Below, piece by piece: positions 49,466-60,286 of a stretch of DNA of 64,000 nucleotides. The stretch's first letter is position 1, and each line of letters begins with the position of its first letter. The notes under the pieces are model-generated. The model saw nothing but the letters and a program-made list of their open reading frames with translations. It did no database searches and had not been told where the DNA came from. The stretch covers positions 682,001 through 746,000 of the forward strand of contig JACJDG010000003.1 in NCBI GenBank assembly GCA_016432725.1, written 5' to 3'. A program made the position numbers and the translations under genes. Origin of the DNA: Streptomyces sp. DHE7-1 (lineage in GTDB: Bacteria; Actinomycetota; Actinomycetes; Streptomycetales; Streptomycetaceae).

Positions 49466-51253
49466 TCAGTGACGGGCGGCCGGGGTGTTGGCGGCGGTCA
49501 CGTTGACCGCGGCCCACGCCTTGTCCACCGTCTTGTACTCGGTGCTGGTCGAGCCGTACAGGTCCTTGGCCGCCTTCAGCGTCGCGGCGCGCGCGCCGTG
49601 GAAGTCGGTGGTGGAGACCATGTAGCGGGTCAGCGCACGGTAGAAGATGGCGGTGGCCTTGGTGCGGCCGATGCCCTTCACCGTGGACGCGTTGTGGTAC
49701 GTCGGCGAGTTGTACTTGACGCCGCCGATCGTCTTCGTGCCGCTGCCCTCCGCGAGGAGGTAGTAGGCGTGCGAGGAGACACCGGAACCGGCGTGCACCT
49801 CGGTGTAGTACGTGTCCGCCGACCAGTAGTCGATCGTGCCCTCGAGCTTGTCGAGCGAGGGGTGGTCGAGACGGCGCAGGAACTTCTGGTCCAGGCCCAG
49901 CTTCTCGCCGACCAGGTAGTCCGGCGTGTCCTTCGTGTTGTTGGCGTAGAACTCGACGTTGGAGCCGAAGATGTCGGCGAGCGACTCGTTCAGCGAGCCG
50001 GGCTCGCCGTACTGGTTGCCGTCGGCGTCGACGTAGGTCGGCTGCAGGTTGGCGGTCGCCTCCACCACGCCGTGGGTCAGCTCGTGACCGGTGACGTCGA
50101 GGACGACGAGCGGCTTCTTGAACATCTGGCCGTCGCCGTCGCCGTAGAGCATGCAGTTGCAGGTCGGGTCCCAGAACGCGTTGGCGACCTTGTTGCCCCA
50201 GTGGACCATTCCGCGGGCGGCCTTGGAGTTGTTGGCTATGCCCTTGCGGTTGAAGGTCTTCTTGTAGAAGTCCAGCGTCTTGGTGATGCCGTACTGCGCG
50301 TCGGCGGCGGCGCTGGCCCGGCTGGAGGTCTTGCCGTTGCCCCACACGTTGGTGGTGTTGGTGAACTTCGTGCCCGCGCCGAAGGACTCGGTGTACTTGC
50401 CCTTGGCGTCACGCGTCTCGGTGCCGTACCGGTTCGGGTCCTTGAGCTGGTAGTGACCGCGCGAGGTGGCCGTGGTGGTCAGTCCGACGCTGCCCACGAA
50501 GAGGGTCTTGCCGGTGCCCCTGGCGGTCGCCGGGTAGTGCGTGACGCCGGAAACACGGGAGCCGAGCAGACCGGACCACGCGGTGGAGCCGGCGCCGGTG
50601 GCCGGGTCGGCCGTCTGGCCGCTCCTGCGCATCGCGGCGAGCAGCTTCGGCGACAGGAACTCGTCGGCGACGGGGGTGTTGCTGCGCACCTTGCCGGTGA
50701 CGGCGTCGACGACGACGGTGTTGGCGGTCCCGTTGTCGGTCACGGTGACCTGGTAGGCGAGGGCGGCGGAGCCGGCACGGGCGTCCACCACCAGCTCGAC
50801 GTCGCCGGCCTCGCCCTTGGCGGCGCGGGCGGCCTTGGCAGCGGCCTGGGCGGCCGTCAGCTCGGGCTTGGCGGCCGCGGGCTCGACCGCGTGCGTGGCC
50901 GCGCTGGTGACCCCCGTGTAGGCCAGCCGCCGGTCGAGGTGGACGACGAGGTCGCCACCGAGGACCGGCATCCCGTCGTGGGTGCGGACGAAACGCACGT
51001 GGCGCGCGCCCTCGGGGTCGAGGAGCACGTCCTGGGCGTGGAGCTCGTCGCCCTGCGCGACCCCCGTCGCCGCGGTGTGGGCGAAGGCCGCGGCCTGCGC
51101 CGCCTTCACCACCGCCGTGGCGGCCGTGGCGGTGGATGCGGCGGAGCGCTCCCCACCGGTGGAGGGACCCGCGAAGGCCGTACCGGCCAGACCGGTGGCA
51201 GCGGTCGCCACCGCGACGGCGATCGCCGCGGTGCGTATGTGCGGTCTACGCAA
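49466..51253 (-). CDS. Secreted M4-family (thermolysin-like) neutral metalloprotease
   Basis: 595 residues: signal peptide (RTAAIAVAVATAATGLAGTAFA), a propeptide (about 40-200) with FTP/PepSY-like segments (RFVRTHDGMPVLGGDLVVHLD; VELVVDARAGSAALAYQVTV), then the catalytic domain. Zinc motif GHELTHGVVEAT, third ligand in LNESLADIFGSNVEF, and the C-terminal SGVSSHAYYLLAEGSGT with the catalytic His. The enzyme is secreted as a zymogen and degrades extracellular protein. A long intergenic region with dyads (51306-51396) lies upstream. Frame intact. Confidence 0.95.
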   Translation of the reverse strand: MRRPHIRTAAIAVAVATAATGLAGTAFAGPSTGGERSAASTATAATAVVKAAQAAAFAHTAATGVAQGDELHAQDVLLDPEGARHVRFVRTHDGMPVLGGDLVVHLDRRLAYTGVTSAATHAVEPAAAKPELTAAQAAAKAARAAKGEAGDVELVVDARAGSAALAYQVTVTDNGTANTVVVDAVTGKVRSNTPVADEFLSPKLLAAMRRSGQTADPATGAGSTAWSGLLGSRVSGVTHYPATARGTGKTLFVGSVGLTTTATSRGHYQLKDPNRYGTETRDAKGKYTESFGAGTKFTNTTNVWGNGKTSSRASAAADAQYGITKTLDFYKKTFNRKGIANNSKAARGMVHWGNKVANAFWDPTCNCMLYGDGDGQMFKKPLVVLDVTGHELTHGVVEATANLQPTYVDADGNQYGEPGSLNESLADIFGSNVEFYANNTKDTPDYLVGEKLGLDQKFLRRLDHPSLDKLEGTIDYWSADTYYTEVHAGSGVSSHAYYLLAEGSGTKTIGGVKYNSPTYHNASTVKGIGRTKATAIFYRALTRYMVSTTDFHGARAATLKAAKDLYGSTSTEYKTVDKAWAAVNVTAANTPAARH

Positions 51254-52773
<1,520 letters not shown>

Positions 52774-52855
52774 CGGGCGCCGGAGCGGTATGGGGAACCG
52801 GTGACCGGACGGGCTCGGGCCGCGATCTTGGCGGAACGAGTGCGTCCGGGACACC

Positions 52856-53542
52856 ATGCCCCGCATGAAGGGTTCCCTCTTTTCCAGTGAGCACGTGGTA
52901 CGGCCGGCCGTCGAGGCCGGCATGACCGTCGAGAACGCCAAGTGCATCAAGTACGCGGTGAACGGCGAGATGCACGCCCGCCAGGGCGCGATGATCGCCC
53001 ACCGCGGCAGCCTCCAGTTCGAGCGCAAGGGCCAGGGCGTCGGCGGGATGCTCAAGCGCGCGGTCACCGGCGAGGGGCTGCCCGTGATGGCGGTGCGCGG
53101 CCAGGGCGAGGTCTGGTTCGCCCACGAGGCGCAGAACTGTTTCATCGTCGACGTCGAGCCGGGCGACCTGTTCACGGTCAACGGCCGCAACGTGCTGTGC
53201 TTCGACGCCTCGCTGTCGTACGAGATCAAGACCGTGAAGGGCTCGGGCATCGCCGGCGGCGGCCTCTTCAACAGCGTGTTCAGCGGCCAGGGCCGGCTGG
53301 GCCTGGTCTGCGAGGGCAACCCGCTGGTGATACCCGTCTCGGCGCAGCACCCGGTGTACGTCGACACCGACGCGGTGGTCGGCTGGACCGCGAACCTGCA
53401 GACCTCGCTGCACCGCTCGCAGTCCCTGGGCTCGATGCTGCGCGGCGGTTCGGGCGAGGCGGTGCAACTGATGCTCCAGGGCGAGGGGTTCGTCGTGGTG
53501 CGGCCGAGCGAGGCGACGCCGCAGAAGGCGCAGCAGCACTGA
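52856..53542 (+). CDS. AIM24 family protein
   Basis: 228-residue beta-rich protein of the AIM24/TIGR00266 type: VENAKCIKYAVNGEMHARQGAM, GSLQFERKGQG, GQGEVWFAHEAQNCFIVDVE and DTDAVVGWTANL. The yeast homologue is a mitochondrial inner-membrane protein; the bacterial role is unknown. The start ATG 52856 has an alternative at 52865. A strong terminator with an 11-bp stem follows (53615-53645). Frame intact. Confidence 0.88.
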   Translation: MPRMKGSLFSSEHVVRPAVEAGMTVENAKCIKYAVNGEMHARQGAMIAHRGSLQFERKGQGVGGMLKRAVTGEGLPVMAVRGQGEVWFAHEAQNCFIVDVEPGDLFTVNGRNVLCFDASLSYEIKTVKGSGIAGGGLFNSVFSGQGRLGLVCEGNPLVIPVSAQHPVYVDTDAVVGWTANLQTSLHRSQSLGSMLRGGSGEAVQLMLQGEGFVVVRPSEATPQKAQQH

Positions 53543-53614
53543 CGCCCCGTGAAGTGATCTGCGCCGCACGGGCAACCCCGCCTCGCGCACCGGCGTCTTG
53601 ACCCACGACAGACC

Positions 53615-53645
53615 GTGCCCCGGCCTGCGGGCCGGGGCACCTTTC
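53615..53645 (+). terminator. Intrinsic terminator after the AIM24 gene
   Basis: GTGCCCCGGCC and GGCCGGGGCAC form a perfect 11-bp stem (53615-53640) with a TGCG loop, followed by CTTTCC. Confidence 0.75.
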
Positions 53646-53652
53646 CGGTGTG

Positions 53653-53684
53653 CTATACACACCGTGTATACACTTCGTGTATAG
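53653..53684. promoter_or_regulatory. Operator cluster of GTGTATA/TATACAC half-sites
   Basis: CTATACAC (53653-53660) and GTGTATAG (53677-53684) form an 8-bp dyad. Between them GTGTATACAC (53664-53673) is itself a perfect 10-bp palindrome. The cluster lies 11-42 bases upstream of the TPR protein ATG, overlapping the expected promoter. Such GTGTATAC elements resemble operators of several regulator families, but I cannot name the binder. Confidence 0.7.
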
Positions 53685-53694
53685 AAGGGCATAC

Positions 53695-54735
53695 ATGTAC
53701 GGCAAGGCTTTCGCCCCGGAGTACCAGGGCGCCCTGACCACACTGTCCGTGAACTCCTCGCTGGTCGACGTGCTGGCCGAGGGCACCGAGCGGCTGCGCG
53801 AGGCCGAGCGGTCCGGCCGGGCCGGAGAGGCGGCCCGCTGCGGGCTCGCCGTCGCCGAGGCGCACCGGCGGCTCGGCCGGGTGCGGGACGCCGACCAGGC
53901 CTGGAAGGCGAGCTACCGCGCCGCCCGGGAGGCGGGCGACACGGCCGCGATGGCGTGGGCCCTGTGGAGCGGCGGCACCCTCGCCCGGCAGCGCGGGGCG
54001 TTCCCGCTGGCGTGGCGGCTGCTGGGGCTCGCGGCCGAACTCGGCGAGCGGGGCGGCGACGTCGTGGTCCGCGGCTACTCGCTGGCGGGTCTCGCGGAGA
54101 CCGGGCGCATCCAGGGCGACTACGAGGCGGTCGGCCGGCTGCACGAGCAGCTGCTCGCCGAGGCCCGCAGGCGCGGGGAGGCCCGGCACACCGTGTGGGC
54201 GCTGGAGGGCATCGCGCAGATGCACCGCAACACCGGCGACCACGACCGGGCGTACGCGCTGTTCGAGGAGGCGGCGGAGATAGCCGAGCGGGCCGAGGAC
54301 CGGCGCGGCCACGCCTGGGCGCTGCGCGGCCTGGCCGACATCGTCTCGGTCCGCGACGGCGACACCGAGCGGGCACTGGAGCTGCTGTCGCGGGCGGAGA
54401 CCACCTGCCGGGCGATGAACCTCTCCAGCGCGCTCGCCTACAACCACAAGATGCGCGGCAACGTCTTCTACCGCGCCGGCCGCTACCCCGAGGCCCGGGA
54501 GCTGTACGAGCTGGCCCTGGAGGAGTTCCGGGCGATGAGCGAGCCGCGCGGTGAGGCGCTGTCCCGGCTCGGCCTCGCCAAGTCGCTGGCCCACCTGGGC
54601 CGCGACCGCGCCGAGACGGCGGCCGAACTGGCCGAGCTGGCCCGGGTGCTGGAGCGCTCGGGGCTGCGGCACGCGCGGGAGATGGTGGCCCGGGCGCAGC
54701 GGGAGTTCGGCCTGGACGCGGAGGCCGTACGGTGA
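53695..54735 (+). CDS. Tetratricopeptide-repeat protein
   Basis: 346 residues of helical repeats, from about residue 20 to the end: RLREAERSGRAGEAARCG, AMAWALWSGGTLARQRGAF, HTVWALEGIAQMHRNTGDHDRAYALFEEAAE, ALAYNHKMRGNVFYRAGRYPEARELYELAL. At least six TPR-like units are visible; such proteins are scaffolds or regulatory adaptors. The start ATG 53695 has AGAAGGG. It carries no helix-turn-helix or NB-ARC domain. It is coupled to the prenyl synthase by a GTGA overlap, so the two are probably one transcript under the operator cluster above. Confidence 0.83.
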   Translation: MYGKAFAPEYQGALTTLSVNSSLVDVLAEGTERLREAERSGRAGEAARCGLAVAEAHRRLGRVRDADQAWKASYRAAREAGDTAAMAWALWSGGTLARQRGAFPLAWRLLGLAAELGERGGDVVVRGYSLAGLAETGRIQGDYEAVGRLHEQLLAEARRRGEARHTVWALEGIAQMHRNTGDHDRAYALFEEAAEIAERAEDRRGHAWALRGLADIVSVRDGDTERALELLSRAETTCRAMNLSSALAYNHKMRGNVFYRAGRYPEARELYELALEEFRAMSEPRGEALSRLGLAKSLAHLGRDRAETAAELAELARVLERSGLRHAREMVARAQREFGLDAEAVR

Positions 54736-55762
54736 GCGCGCTCCCCCGGCGGTGCAGGCACCGCCCTCGGCCGTGGGCACCCTCGACCGCTGCCGGGCGC
54801 TGGTGCGTCCGGCCCTGGCGGAGGCGGTGGGGCGGCTGCATCCCTGGGTGGCCGAGATGGCCGCCTACTCCTTCGGCTGGTGCGAGGTGGGCGGTGCGCC
54901 CGCCGCCGCGCCGGGCGGCAAGGGGGTCCGCCAGGCGCTGGCGGTGCTCGGCGCCGAGGCGGCGGGGACCGACGGGCGGGCCGGGGTCCCCGCGGCGGTC
55001 GCGGTGGAGCTGGTGCACGCCTTCTCCCTGCTGCACGACGACATCATGGACGGCGACGCGACCCGGCGCCGCCGTCCCGCGGTGTGGAAGGCCTACGGCA
55101 CGGGTCCGGCGGTGCTCGCCGGGGACGCCCTGTTCGCACTGGCCGTGGAGACGCTGGCCGCGGCGCCCGGCGGTCCCGGCGGTGTCCGGCTGCTCTCCGC
55201 CGCCCTGGCCGACCTGGTGCGCGGGCAGGCCGACGACCTGCTGTTCGCCACCCGTCCGTGCGCCGGTCCCGGACGTGTGACACCCGGGGAGTACCGGGCG
55301 ATGGCGGAGCACAAGACGGGCGCGCTGCTCGGTTGCGCCGCCGCGCTGGGCGCCGCGCTCGGCGGCGCCGGGGAGCCGGCCGTCACCGCGCTGGACCGGG
55401 CCGGACGGCATCTGGGCGTCGCCTTCCAGCTGGTGGACGACGTGCTGGGCGTCTGGGGCGACCCGGCGGTCACCGGCAAGCCGGTGGGCGGCGATCTGCG
55501 GGAGGGCAAGAAGACCTTCCCGGTGCTGTTCGCCCTCGGCTCCCCCGCCGCCCGCCATCTGCCCGCCCTGCTCGGCCCCGCGGGGCGGCCCGAGGAGGCG
55601 GCGGCGCTGATCGAGGAGGCGGGCGGCCGGGCGGCGGCGCTGGCGGAGGCCCGCGCGCACACGTCCGTCGCCCGGGAGCTGGTCTCCGGGCTGCCGGGGG
55701 CGCCGGACGCCGCGGGGGAGCTGCTCGGCCTGCTGGACCACCTGATGGACCGCGATCTCTGA
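54732..55762 (+). CDS. Trans-polyprenyl diphosphate synthase (FPP/GGPP synthase family), one frameshift at start
   Basis: About 343 residues. First Asp-rich motif LLHDDIMDGDATRRRRP; second motif LVDDVLGVWGDP with KKTFPVLFAL after it. The second motif is DDxxG, a variant seen in some actinobacterial GGPP-type synthases. One C missing from a run near 54743 joins MSALP to AVQAPPSAVGTLDRCR. GTG 54732 overlaps the TPR stop. No terpene cyclase, methyltransferase or carotenoid gene is adjacent. Chain length cannot be set from sequence alone. Confidence 0.86.
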
Positions 55763-55840
55763 GAGTTGACCTCGCGCGTGTCCGCGGGTCAGGGTGCCGA
55801 CGGCGCGGTTACCCGTTCCGCGCCGGGAAGGTGAACTACC

Positions 55841-56818
55841 TTGACCAGCCTGATCGGCCTCCCGGACATCGAAGCAGCAGCAGCGCGGATCGCCGGCCAC
55901 GTCGTACGGACGCCGACCGTGCCGAGCCCCGGACTCACTGACCTGCTCGGCGCCCCGGTCACCGCGAAGCTCGAACTGCTGCAGCGCACCGGATCGTTCA
56001 AGGCGCGCGGCGCGACGGCCAAGCTGCTGTCGCTGGGCGAGGCCGAGCGCGCGGCCGGCGTGGTGGCGGTGAGCGGCGGCAACCACGGGATCGCGGTCGC
56101 GGAGATGGCGGCGGCCCTGGACGTGAAGGCGACCGTGGTCATGCCGCGTACCGCGCCCGCGCGGTCCATCGGGCTGGCCGAGGCGGCCGGGGCGTCGGTG
56201 CGGCTGACCGACGGCATGGACAGCGCCTTCGAGCTGGTGATGGACCTGCGGGACGAGGGGCTGACCCTGGTCCACCCGTTCGACGATCCGGTGGTGGTCG
56301 CCGGGCAGGGAACGGTGGGTCTGGAGCTGGCCGAGGACGCCGCCGGCGCCGAGGGGCCGACGGACGTCCTGGTCAGCGTGGGCGGCGGCGGTCTGATCGC
56401 CGGTGTGGCGGCCGCGCTGCGCGCCCGCTGCCCGGGGGTGCGGGTGTGGGGCGTGGAGACGGAGGGCGCCGAGGCCATGTCGGGCGCGCTCAGGGCGGGC
56501 GGTCCCCGCCGGATGCCGGTGTCCTCGCTCGTCACCACGCTGAGCGCGCCCTCGGTGTCGCGACTGACGTACGACCATGTGTCGGCGCTGGTCGAGGAGG
56601 TCCTGGTGGTCCCGGACCGGGAGGCGGTGCGCGGCTGCCTGGACCTCGCCGAGCGGGCCAAGCTCTGGACCGAACCGGCCGCCGGCTGTCTGCTTCCGGC
56701 GGCGCGGCGGGTGCTGGACCGCGTCGGCGGCGGAGCAAGGCTCGGGCTCGTGGTGTGCGGGGGGAACGCGGCACCCGGGGAGCTCTTCGGCTGGGCGGAC
56801 CGGTTCGGGCTGCTCTGA
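55841..56818 (+). CDS. PLP-dependent threonine/serine dehydratase-like enzyme
   Basis: 325 residues of fold-type II: RTGSFKARGATAKLL carries the Schiff-base Lys, SGGNHGIAVAEMAAAL the substrate loop, and SVGGGGLIAGVAAAL the phosphate-binding Gly loop. The family deaminates threonine or serine or acts on related substrates; the short length (no ACT domain) suits a catabolic or racemase-type enzyme. The start is a TTG at 55841 with GGGAAGGTG. Frame intact. Confidence 0.85.
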   Translation: MTSLIGLPDIEAAAARIAGHVVRTPTVPSPGLTDLLGAPVTAKLELLQRTGSFKARGATAKLLSLGEAERAAGVVAVSGGNHGIAVAEMAAALDVKATVVMPRTAPARSIGLAEAAGASVRLTDGMDSAFELVMDLRDEGLTLVHPFDDPVVVAGQGTVGLELAEDAAGAEGPTDVLVSVGGGGLIAGVAAALRARCPGVRVWGVETEGAEAMSGALRAGGPRRMPVSSLVTTLSAPSVSRLTYDHVSALVEEVLVVPDREAVRGCLDLAERAKLWTEPAAGCLLPAARRVLDRVGGGARLGLVVCGGNAAPGELFGWADRFGLL

Positions 56819-57042
56819 ACCCGTCGCCGCGGCCGGGGAACGAGCCGCACAGCCGGTCGTATACCTTCGGTAACCCGCGGGTCGATGCCCGGCCGTAAGC
56901 CGCCTTCGTAAACCCGCCGGCCCGTCGACGCGTTGAATAAAAGGCAGGAACGGGGATGGAGTCGCGGATCCTTTGAACGCACCCCGGCGCACCCCGCGTA
57001 CCTCTGGGAAAGTCGAGTCAGGGGTCTCAGCGAGGGATGACC

Positions 57043-58608
57043 ATGGTCAAGGCGCACGTCTCCGCACACGAGCTGGTCGCCGGCCGGTACCGGCTGCTCG
57101 AGGTCCTCACCCGCGAGGCGAACCGGCTGTGGTGGTACGCCGAGGACGTCGCGTCCGGCCAGCCCCGGCTGATGGCGCGGACCGAGCTGCCGGAGACCGC
57201 CGACGCCGACACCGTGCGGCGCGCCACCGCCCGGGTGGTGCGGACCTCCGAGATCATGCGGCTGCTGTGCCCCGGCCGGGTCGCCACCGTCGTCGACGCC
57301 GTCGTGGAGGCGGGCACCCTGTGGACGGTCACGGACCGGATCGAGGGCACGCCGCTCGGCGAACTCCTGGACCGGGAGGGCCCGTTCCACCCGGTCCGGG
57401 CGGCACGGCTGGGCCTGGAGATCCTCGACGTGCTCCAGGCGGCGCACGACGAGGGCATCACCCACGGTGAGCTGAGCCCCGGCCAGGTCTTCGTCCGGGA
57501 GGGCGGACCGGTCCTGGTGGCCGGGTTCGGGCTGGCGGGCACCACGCTGGCGCCGCGGCTGACGGCGCCGTCGTACGCCTCGCCGGAGCAGGCCCGTGAC
57601 GAGCGCGTCGGACCGGCCGCCGACATGTGGGCACTCGGGGCGATCCTCTACACGATGGTCGAGGGGCGCCCGCCCTTCCGCGACCGTGGCCGGCCCGACG
57701 CCACCCTGCGGGCGGTGGACCGGCTGCCGCTGCGCACCCCGCTGCGCACGGGCCCGCTCACCCAGGCCGTGCAGGGCCTGCTGCGCAAGAACTGCCGTGA
57801 GCGGCTGAACCGGGGCGTCGTCCGGGACGCCCTGGTCCGGGCCCTCGACGCGGACTCCGACGCGGACCGGTGCCCCGCGCCCGCCCCGCGGCTGCGCGAC
57901 GCGTACGCGGCCGTGCGGCACGCCGCCCCGGCTCCGGGCAGGCGGCTGATGATGGCCGGGACCGCGCTGGCCGTCGTCACGGTCGCGGCCGCCGTGCTGG
58001 CCGTGACCCACCGCCTGCCCGGCACCTCCACCGCGGCCGCCCCGTCCCGGACCACCGCCACGGCCGCACCGCCGCCCGGCCCCGCCGGCGACGGCGGCCC
58101 GGTCCCCACCGCGACCCGCGACCCCGGCGGTGCCCCCGCCCTGCCCGCCGGCTACCGGCGCTACACCGCTCCGGAGGGCTTCTCCGTGGCGCTGCCGGCG
58201 GGCTGGAAGCGGCAGGCCACCACGCGCGCGGCCGACGACGCCTACCGCGTCACCTTCGGCACCGGCGCCGCCTCCCCCACGCTCGCCGTCACCTACAGCG
58301 AGCGCGTCGGGCCGGACCCGGTCGCCGTGTGGCGCGACGAGGTCGAGCCGGCCCTGGCACGCCTCCCCGGCTACCACCGGATCGGCACCCTGCGGGCCCT
58401 CACCTACCGGACGCACCGGGCCGCCGACCTGGAATGGGTGGCGGGCTCCGGCGCCGCCCGGACGCACACCCTCGGGCGGGGCTTCGTGCTGGGCGGCGGG
58501 CGCGGCTTCTCGCTGCGGTACACCACGCCGGCCGCGGACTGGGGCGACGCCGACGGCACGATCGCCCTGAAGACCTTCCTGCAGACCTTCCGCGAGCCCG
58601 AGGCCTGA
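57043..58608 (+). CDS. Membrane-anchored protein-kinase-like protein with degenerate active site (pseudokinase)
   Basis: 521 residues. A cytoplasmic kinase-like domain (about 10-255) is followed by a transmembrane helix (RLMMAGTALAVVTVAAAVLAV), a low-complexity Pro/Ala/Thr linker and a C-terminal extracellular domain (YRRYTAPEGFSVALPAGWKR). The kinase fold is recognisable (VDAVVEAGTLWTVTDRIEG; APSYASPEQARDER), but the HRD triad reads HGELSPGQV, DFG reads GFG, no VAIK Lys is seen, and the Gly-rich loop is absent. Catalysis is therefore unlikely. ATG 57043, with GAGGG six bases upstream, is preferred to the ATG at 57037. Confidence 0.85.
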   Translation: MVKAHVSAHELVAGRYRLLEVLTREANRLWWYAEDVASGQPRLMARTELPETADADTVRRATARVVRTSEIMRLLCPGRVATVVDAVVEAGTLWTVTDRIEGTPLGELLDREGPFHPVRAARLGLEILDVLQAAHDEGITHGELSPGQVFVREGGPVLVAGFGLAGTTLAPRLTAPSYASPEQARDERVGPAADMWALGAILYTMVEGRPPFRDRGRPDATLRAVDRLPLRTPLRTGPLTQAVQGLLRKNCRERLNRGVVRDALVRALDADSDADRCPAPAPRLRDAYAAVRHAAPAPGRRLMMAGTALAVVTVAAAVLAVTHRLPGTSTAAAPSRTTATAAPPPGPAGDGGPVPTATRDPGGAPALPAGYRRYTAPEGFSVALPAGWKRQATTRAADDAYRVTFGTGAASPTLAVTYSERVGPDPVAVWRDEVEPALARLPGYHRIGTLRALTYRTHRAADLEWVAGSGAARTHTLGRGFVLGGGRGFSLRYTTPAADWGDADGTIALKTFLQTFREPEA

Positions 58609-58657
58609 CCGGAGCACCCGGCCGTTTTCGCTCCGGCAGCCCGGGGACTCGCGTCCC

Positions 58658-59629
58658 ATGGTGCAAATCGGATACACGATGATGACCGAGCAGGCCGGCC
58701 CCCGGGACCTGGTGGACCACGTGGTGCGGGCCGAGGAGGCGGGCTTCGACTTCTCGGTGACCTCGGACCACTACTTCCCGTGGCTGCGGTCCCAGGGCCA
58801 CGCGCCGTACGCGTGGAGCGTGCTCGGCGCCGCGGCGCAGGCCACGTCCCGGATCCCGCTGATGACCTACGTGACCTGCCCGCTGGTCCGCTACCACCCC
58901 GCGGTGGTGGCGCAGAAGGCGGCGACGATGCAGTTGCTGTCCGAGGGCAGGTTCCGGCTCGGGCTCGGCGCGGGCGAGAACCTGAACGAGCACGTGGTGG
59001 GGGGCGGCTGGCCCCCGGTGGACGTGCGCCACGAGATGCTGGAAGAGGCGCTGGAGATCATCCGCGCCCTGTTCGAGGGCGGCCATGTCACCCGTCACGG
59101 CACGCACTACGACGTGGAGTCGGCCCGGCTGTGGGACCTGCCGGAGCAGGCGCCGCCGATCGGCCTCGCCGTCTCCGGCGAGCAGTCCTGCGCGCTCGCC
59201 GGGCGCCTCGCCGACCTGGTCATCGCCACCGAGCCGAAGAAGGACCTGCTGGAGGCCTTCGACCGGCACGGCGGCGCCGGAAAGCCCCGGGTCGGCCAGT
59301 TGCCGGTGTGCTTCGACCCCGACCGGGACGCCGCGATCGAGCGGGCGCACGAGCAGTTCCGCTGGTTCGGCCTGGGGTGGAAGGTGAACGCCGAACTGCC
59401 GCACCCGGACTCCTTCGAGGCCGCGACCCGGTTCGTGACGGCCGACGACGTCGCCTCCGCCATCCCCTGCGGCGACGACCCGGACGCCTTCGTCGAGGCC
59501 GTGCGGCCCTATGCCGAGGCCGGGTTCGGGGAGGTCGCCCTGGTTCAGATCGGCGGCGACTCGCAGCCGGAGTTCATCGACTGGTCCGCGAAGACCCTGC
59601 TGCCCGCCCTGCGCGAGGAGTTCGCCTGA
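58658..59629 (+). CDS. LLM-class F420-dependent oxidoreductase
   Basis: 323-residue TIM-barrel enzyme: IGYTMMTEQAGPRDLVDHVVRAEEAGFDFSVTSDHYFPW, LGLGAGENLNEHVVG and LPVCFDPDRDAAIERA. The pattern matches the F420-dependent glucose-6-phosphate dehydrogenase-like subgroup (TIGR03557 style), which uses deazaflavin F420 rather than FMN. The substrate is unknown. The start is ATG 58658 with only a weak ribosome site. Frame intact. Confidence 0.88.
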   Translation: MVQIGYTMMTEQAGPRDLVDHVVRAEEAGFDFSVTSDHYFPWLRSQGHAPYAWSVLGAAAQATSRIPLMTYVTCPLVRYHPAVVAQKAATMQLLSEGRFRLGLGAGENLNEHVVGGGWPPVDVRHEMLEEALEIIRALFEGGHVTRHGTHYDVESARLWDLPEQAPPIGLAVSGEQSCALAGRLADLVIATEPKKDLLEAFDRHGGAGKPRVGQLPVCFDPDRDAAIERAHEQFRWFGLGWKVNAELPHPDSFEAATRFVTADDVASAIPCGDDPDAFVEAVRPYAEAGFGEVALVQIGGDSQPEFIDWSAKTLLPALREEFA

Positions 59630-59750
59630 CGCGGGCGGGGCGCGGAAAGGGCGGAAACGGACACGGTTCGGATTGCGCCGGAAGGATGAGCATTTCAGGC
59701 CCGTACGGGGTACTAGAGGTCCCTAGGCCGATTGCTTCCGGAGGACCTTG

Positions 59751-60176
59751 GTGAACCGCTTCGTGCACAAGACCCTGGTGGTGCAGCTCCAGGCGGAGGG
59801 CACCGCCCGGTGTCCGGTGCTCGCCCATCTGAGCTACGACGCCGAGGACCCGTTCGCCGTCACCGCCGCGTTCGGCCACGACGGCCGGGTGCTGGCCCGG
59901 TGGCGGCTGGACCGGGAGATGCTCTCCGACGGGCTGACCGGTGCGGTCGGGGTGGGCGACGTCCGGCTGCGGCCGGTATCCGCCGGGCGGTGGCGGGAGC
60001 TGCGCATGGAGTTCCTCGGCGACTACCGGGCCGACGGCGGCCGCCACCACGCGGTGGTGTACGCCTGGGCGCCCGCGATCGCCGCGTTCCTGCACGAGAC
60101 CCGCGAAGTGGTGCCGCCCGGGCAGGAGGAGGTCCAGGTGGACGAGCTGCTGGCGGAGATCCTCTCCACGGGCTGA
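59751..60176 (+). CDS. SsgA-like sporulation and cell-division protein (SALP)
   Basis: 141 residues of the SsgA/SsgB family: LVVQLQAEGTARCPVLAHLSYDAEDPFAV, FGHDGRVLARWRLDREML and GDVRLRPV. SALPs place FtsZ and control septation and spore maturation in streptomycetes. GGAGGACC lies six bases upstream of GTG 59751; a TTG at 59748 is less well placed. The tail is acidic (EEVQVDELLAEILS). Frame intact. This is a strong marker for a sporulating actinomycete. Confidence 0.92.
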   Translation: MNRFVHKTLVVQLQAEGTARCPVLAHLSYDAEDPFAVTAAFGHDGRVLARWRLDREMLSDGLTGAVGVGDVRLRPVSAGRWRELRMEFLGDYRADGGRHHAVVYAWAPAIAAFLHETREVVPPGQEEVQVDELLAEILSTG

Positions 60177-60286
60177 GCGGCGGGCCGGGGGTGCGCTGAG
60201 TAGCCGTACTCATGTCCGCGCCGGTCCGCCGGCCGCAGGATGGGGCTCCGTCCAGTTCCGCGACCCCTCCGCCAAGGAGCCCCGCC

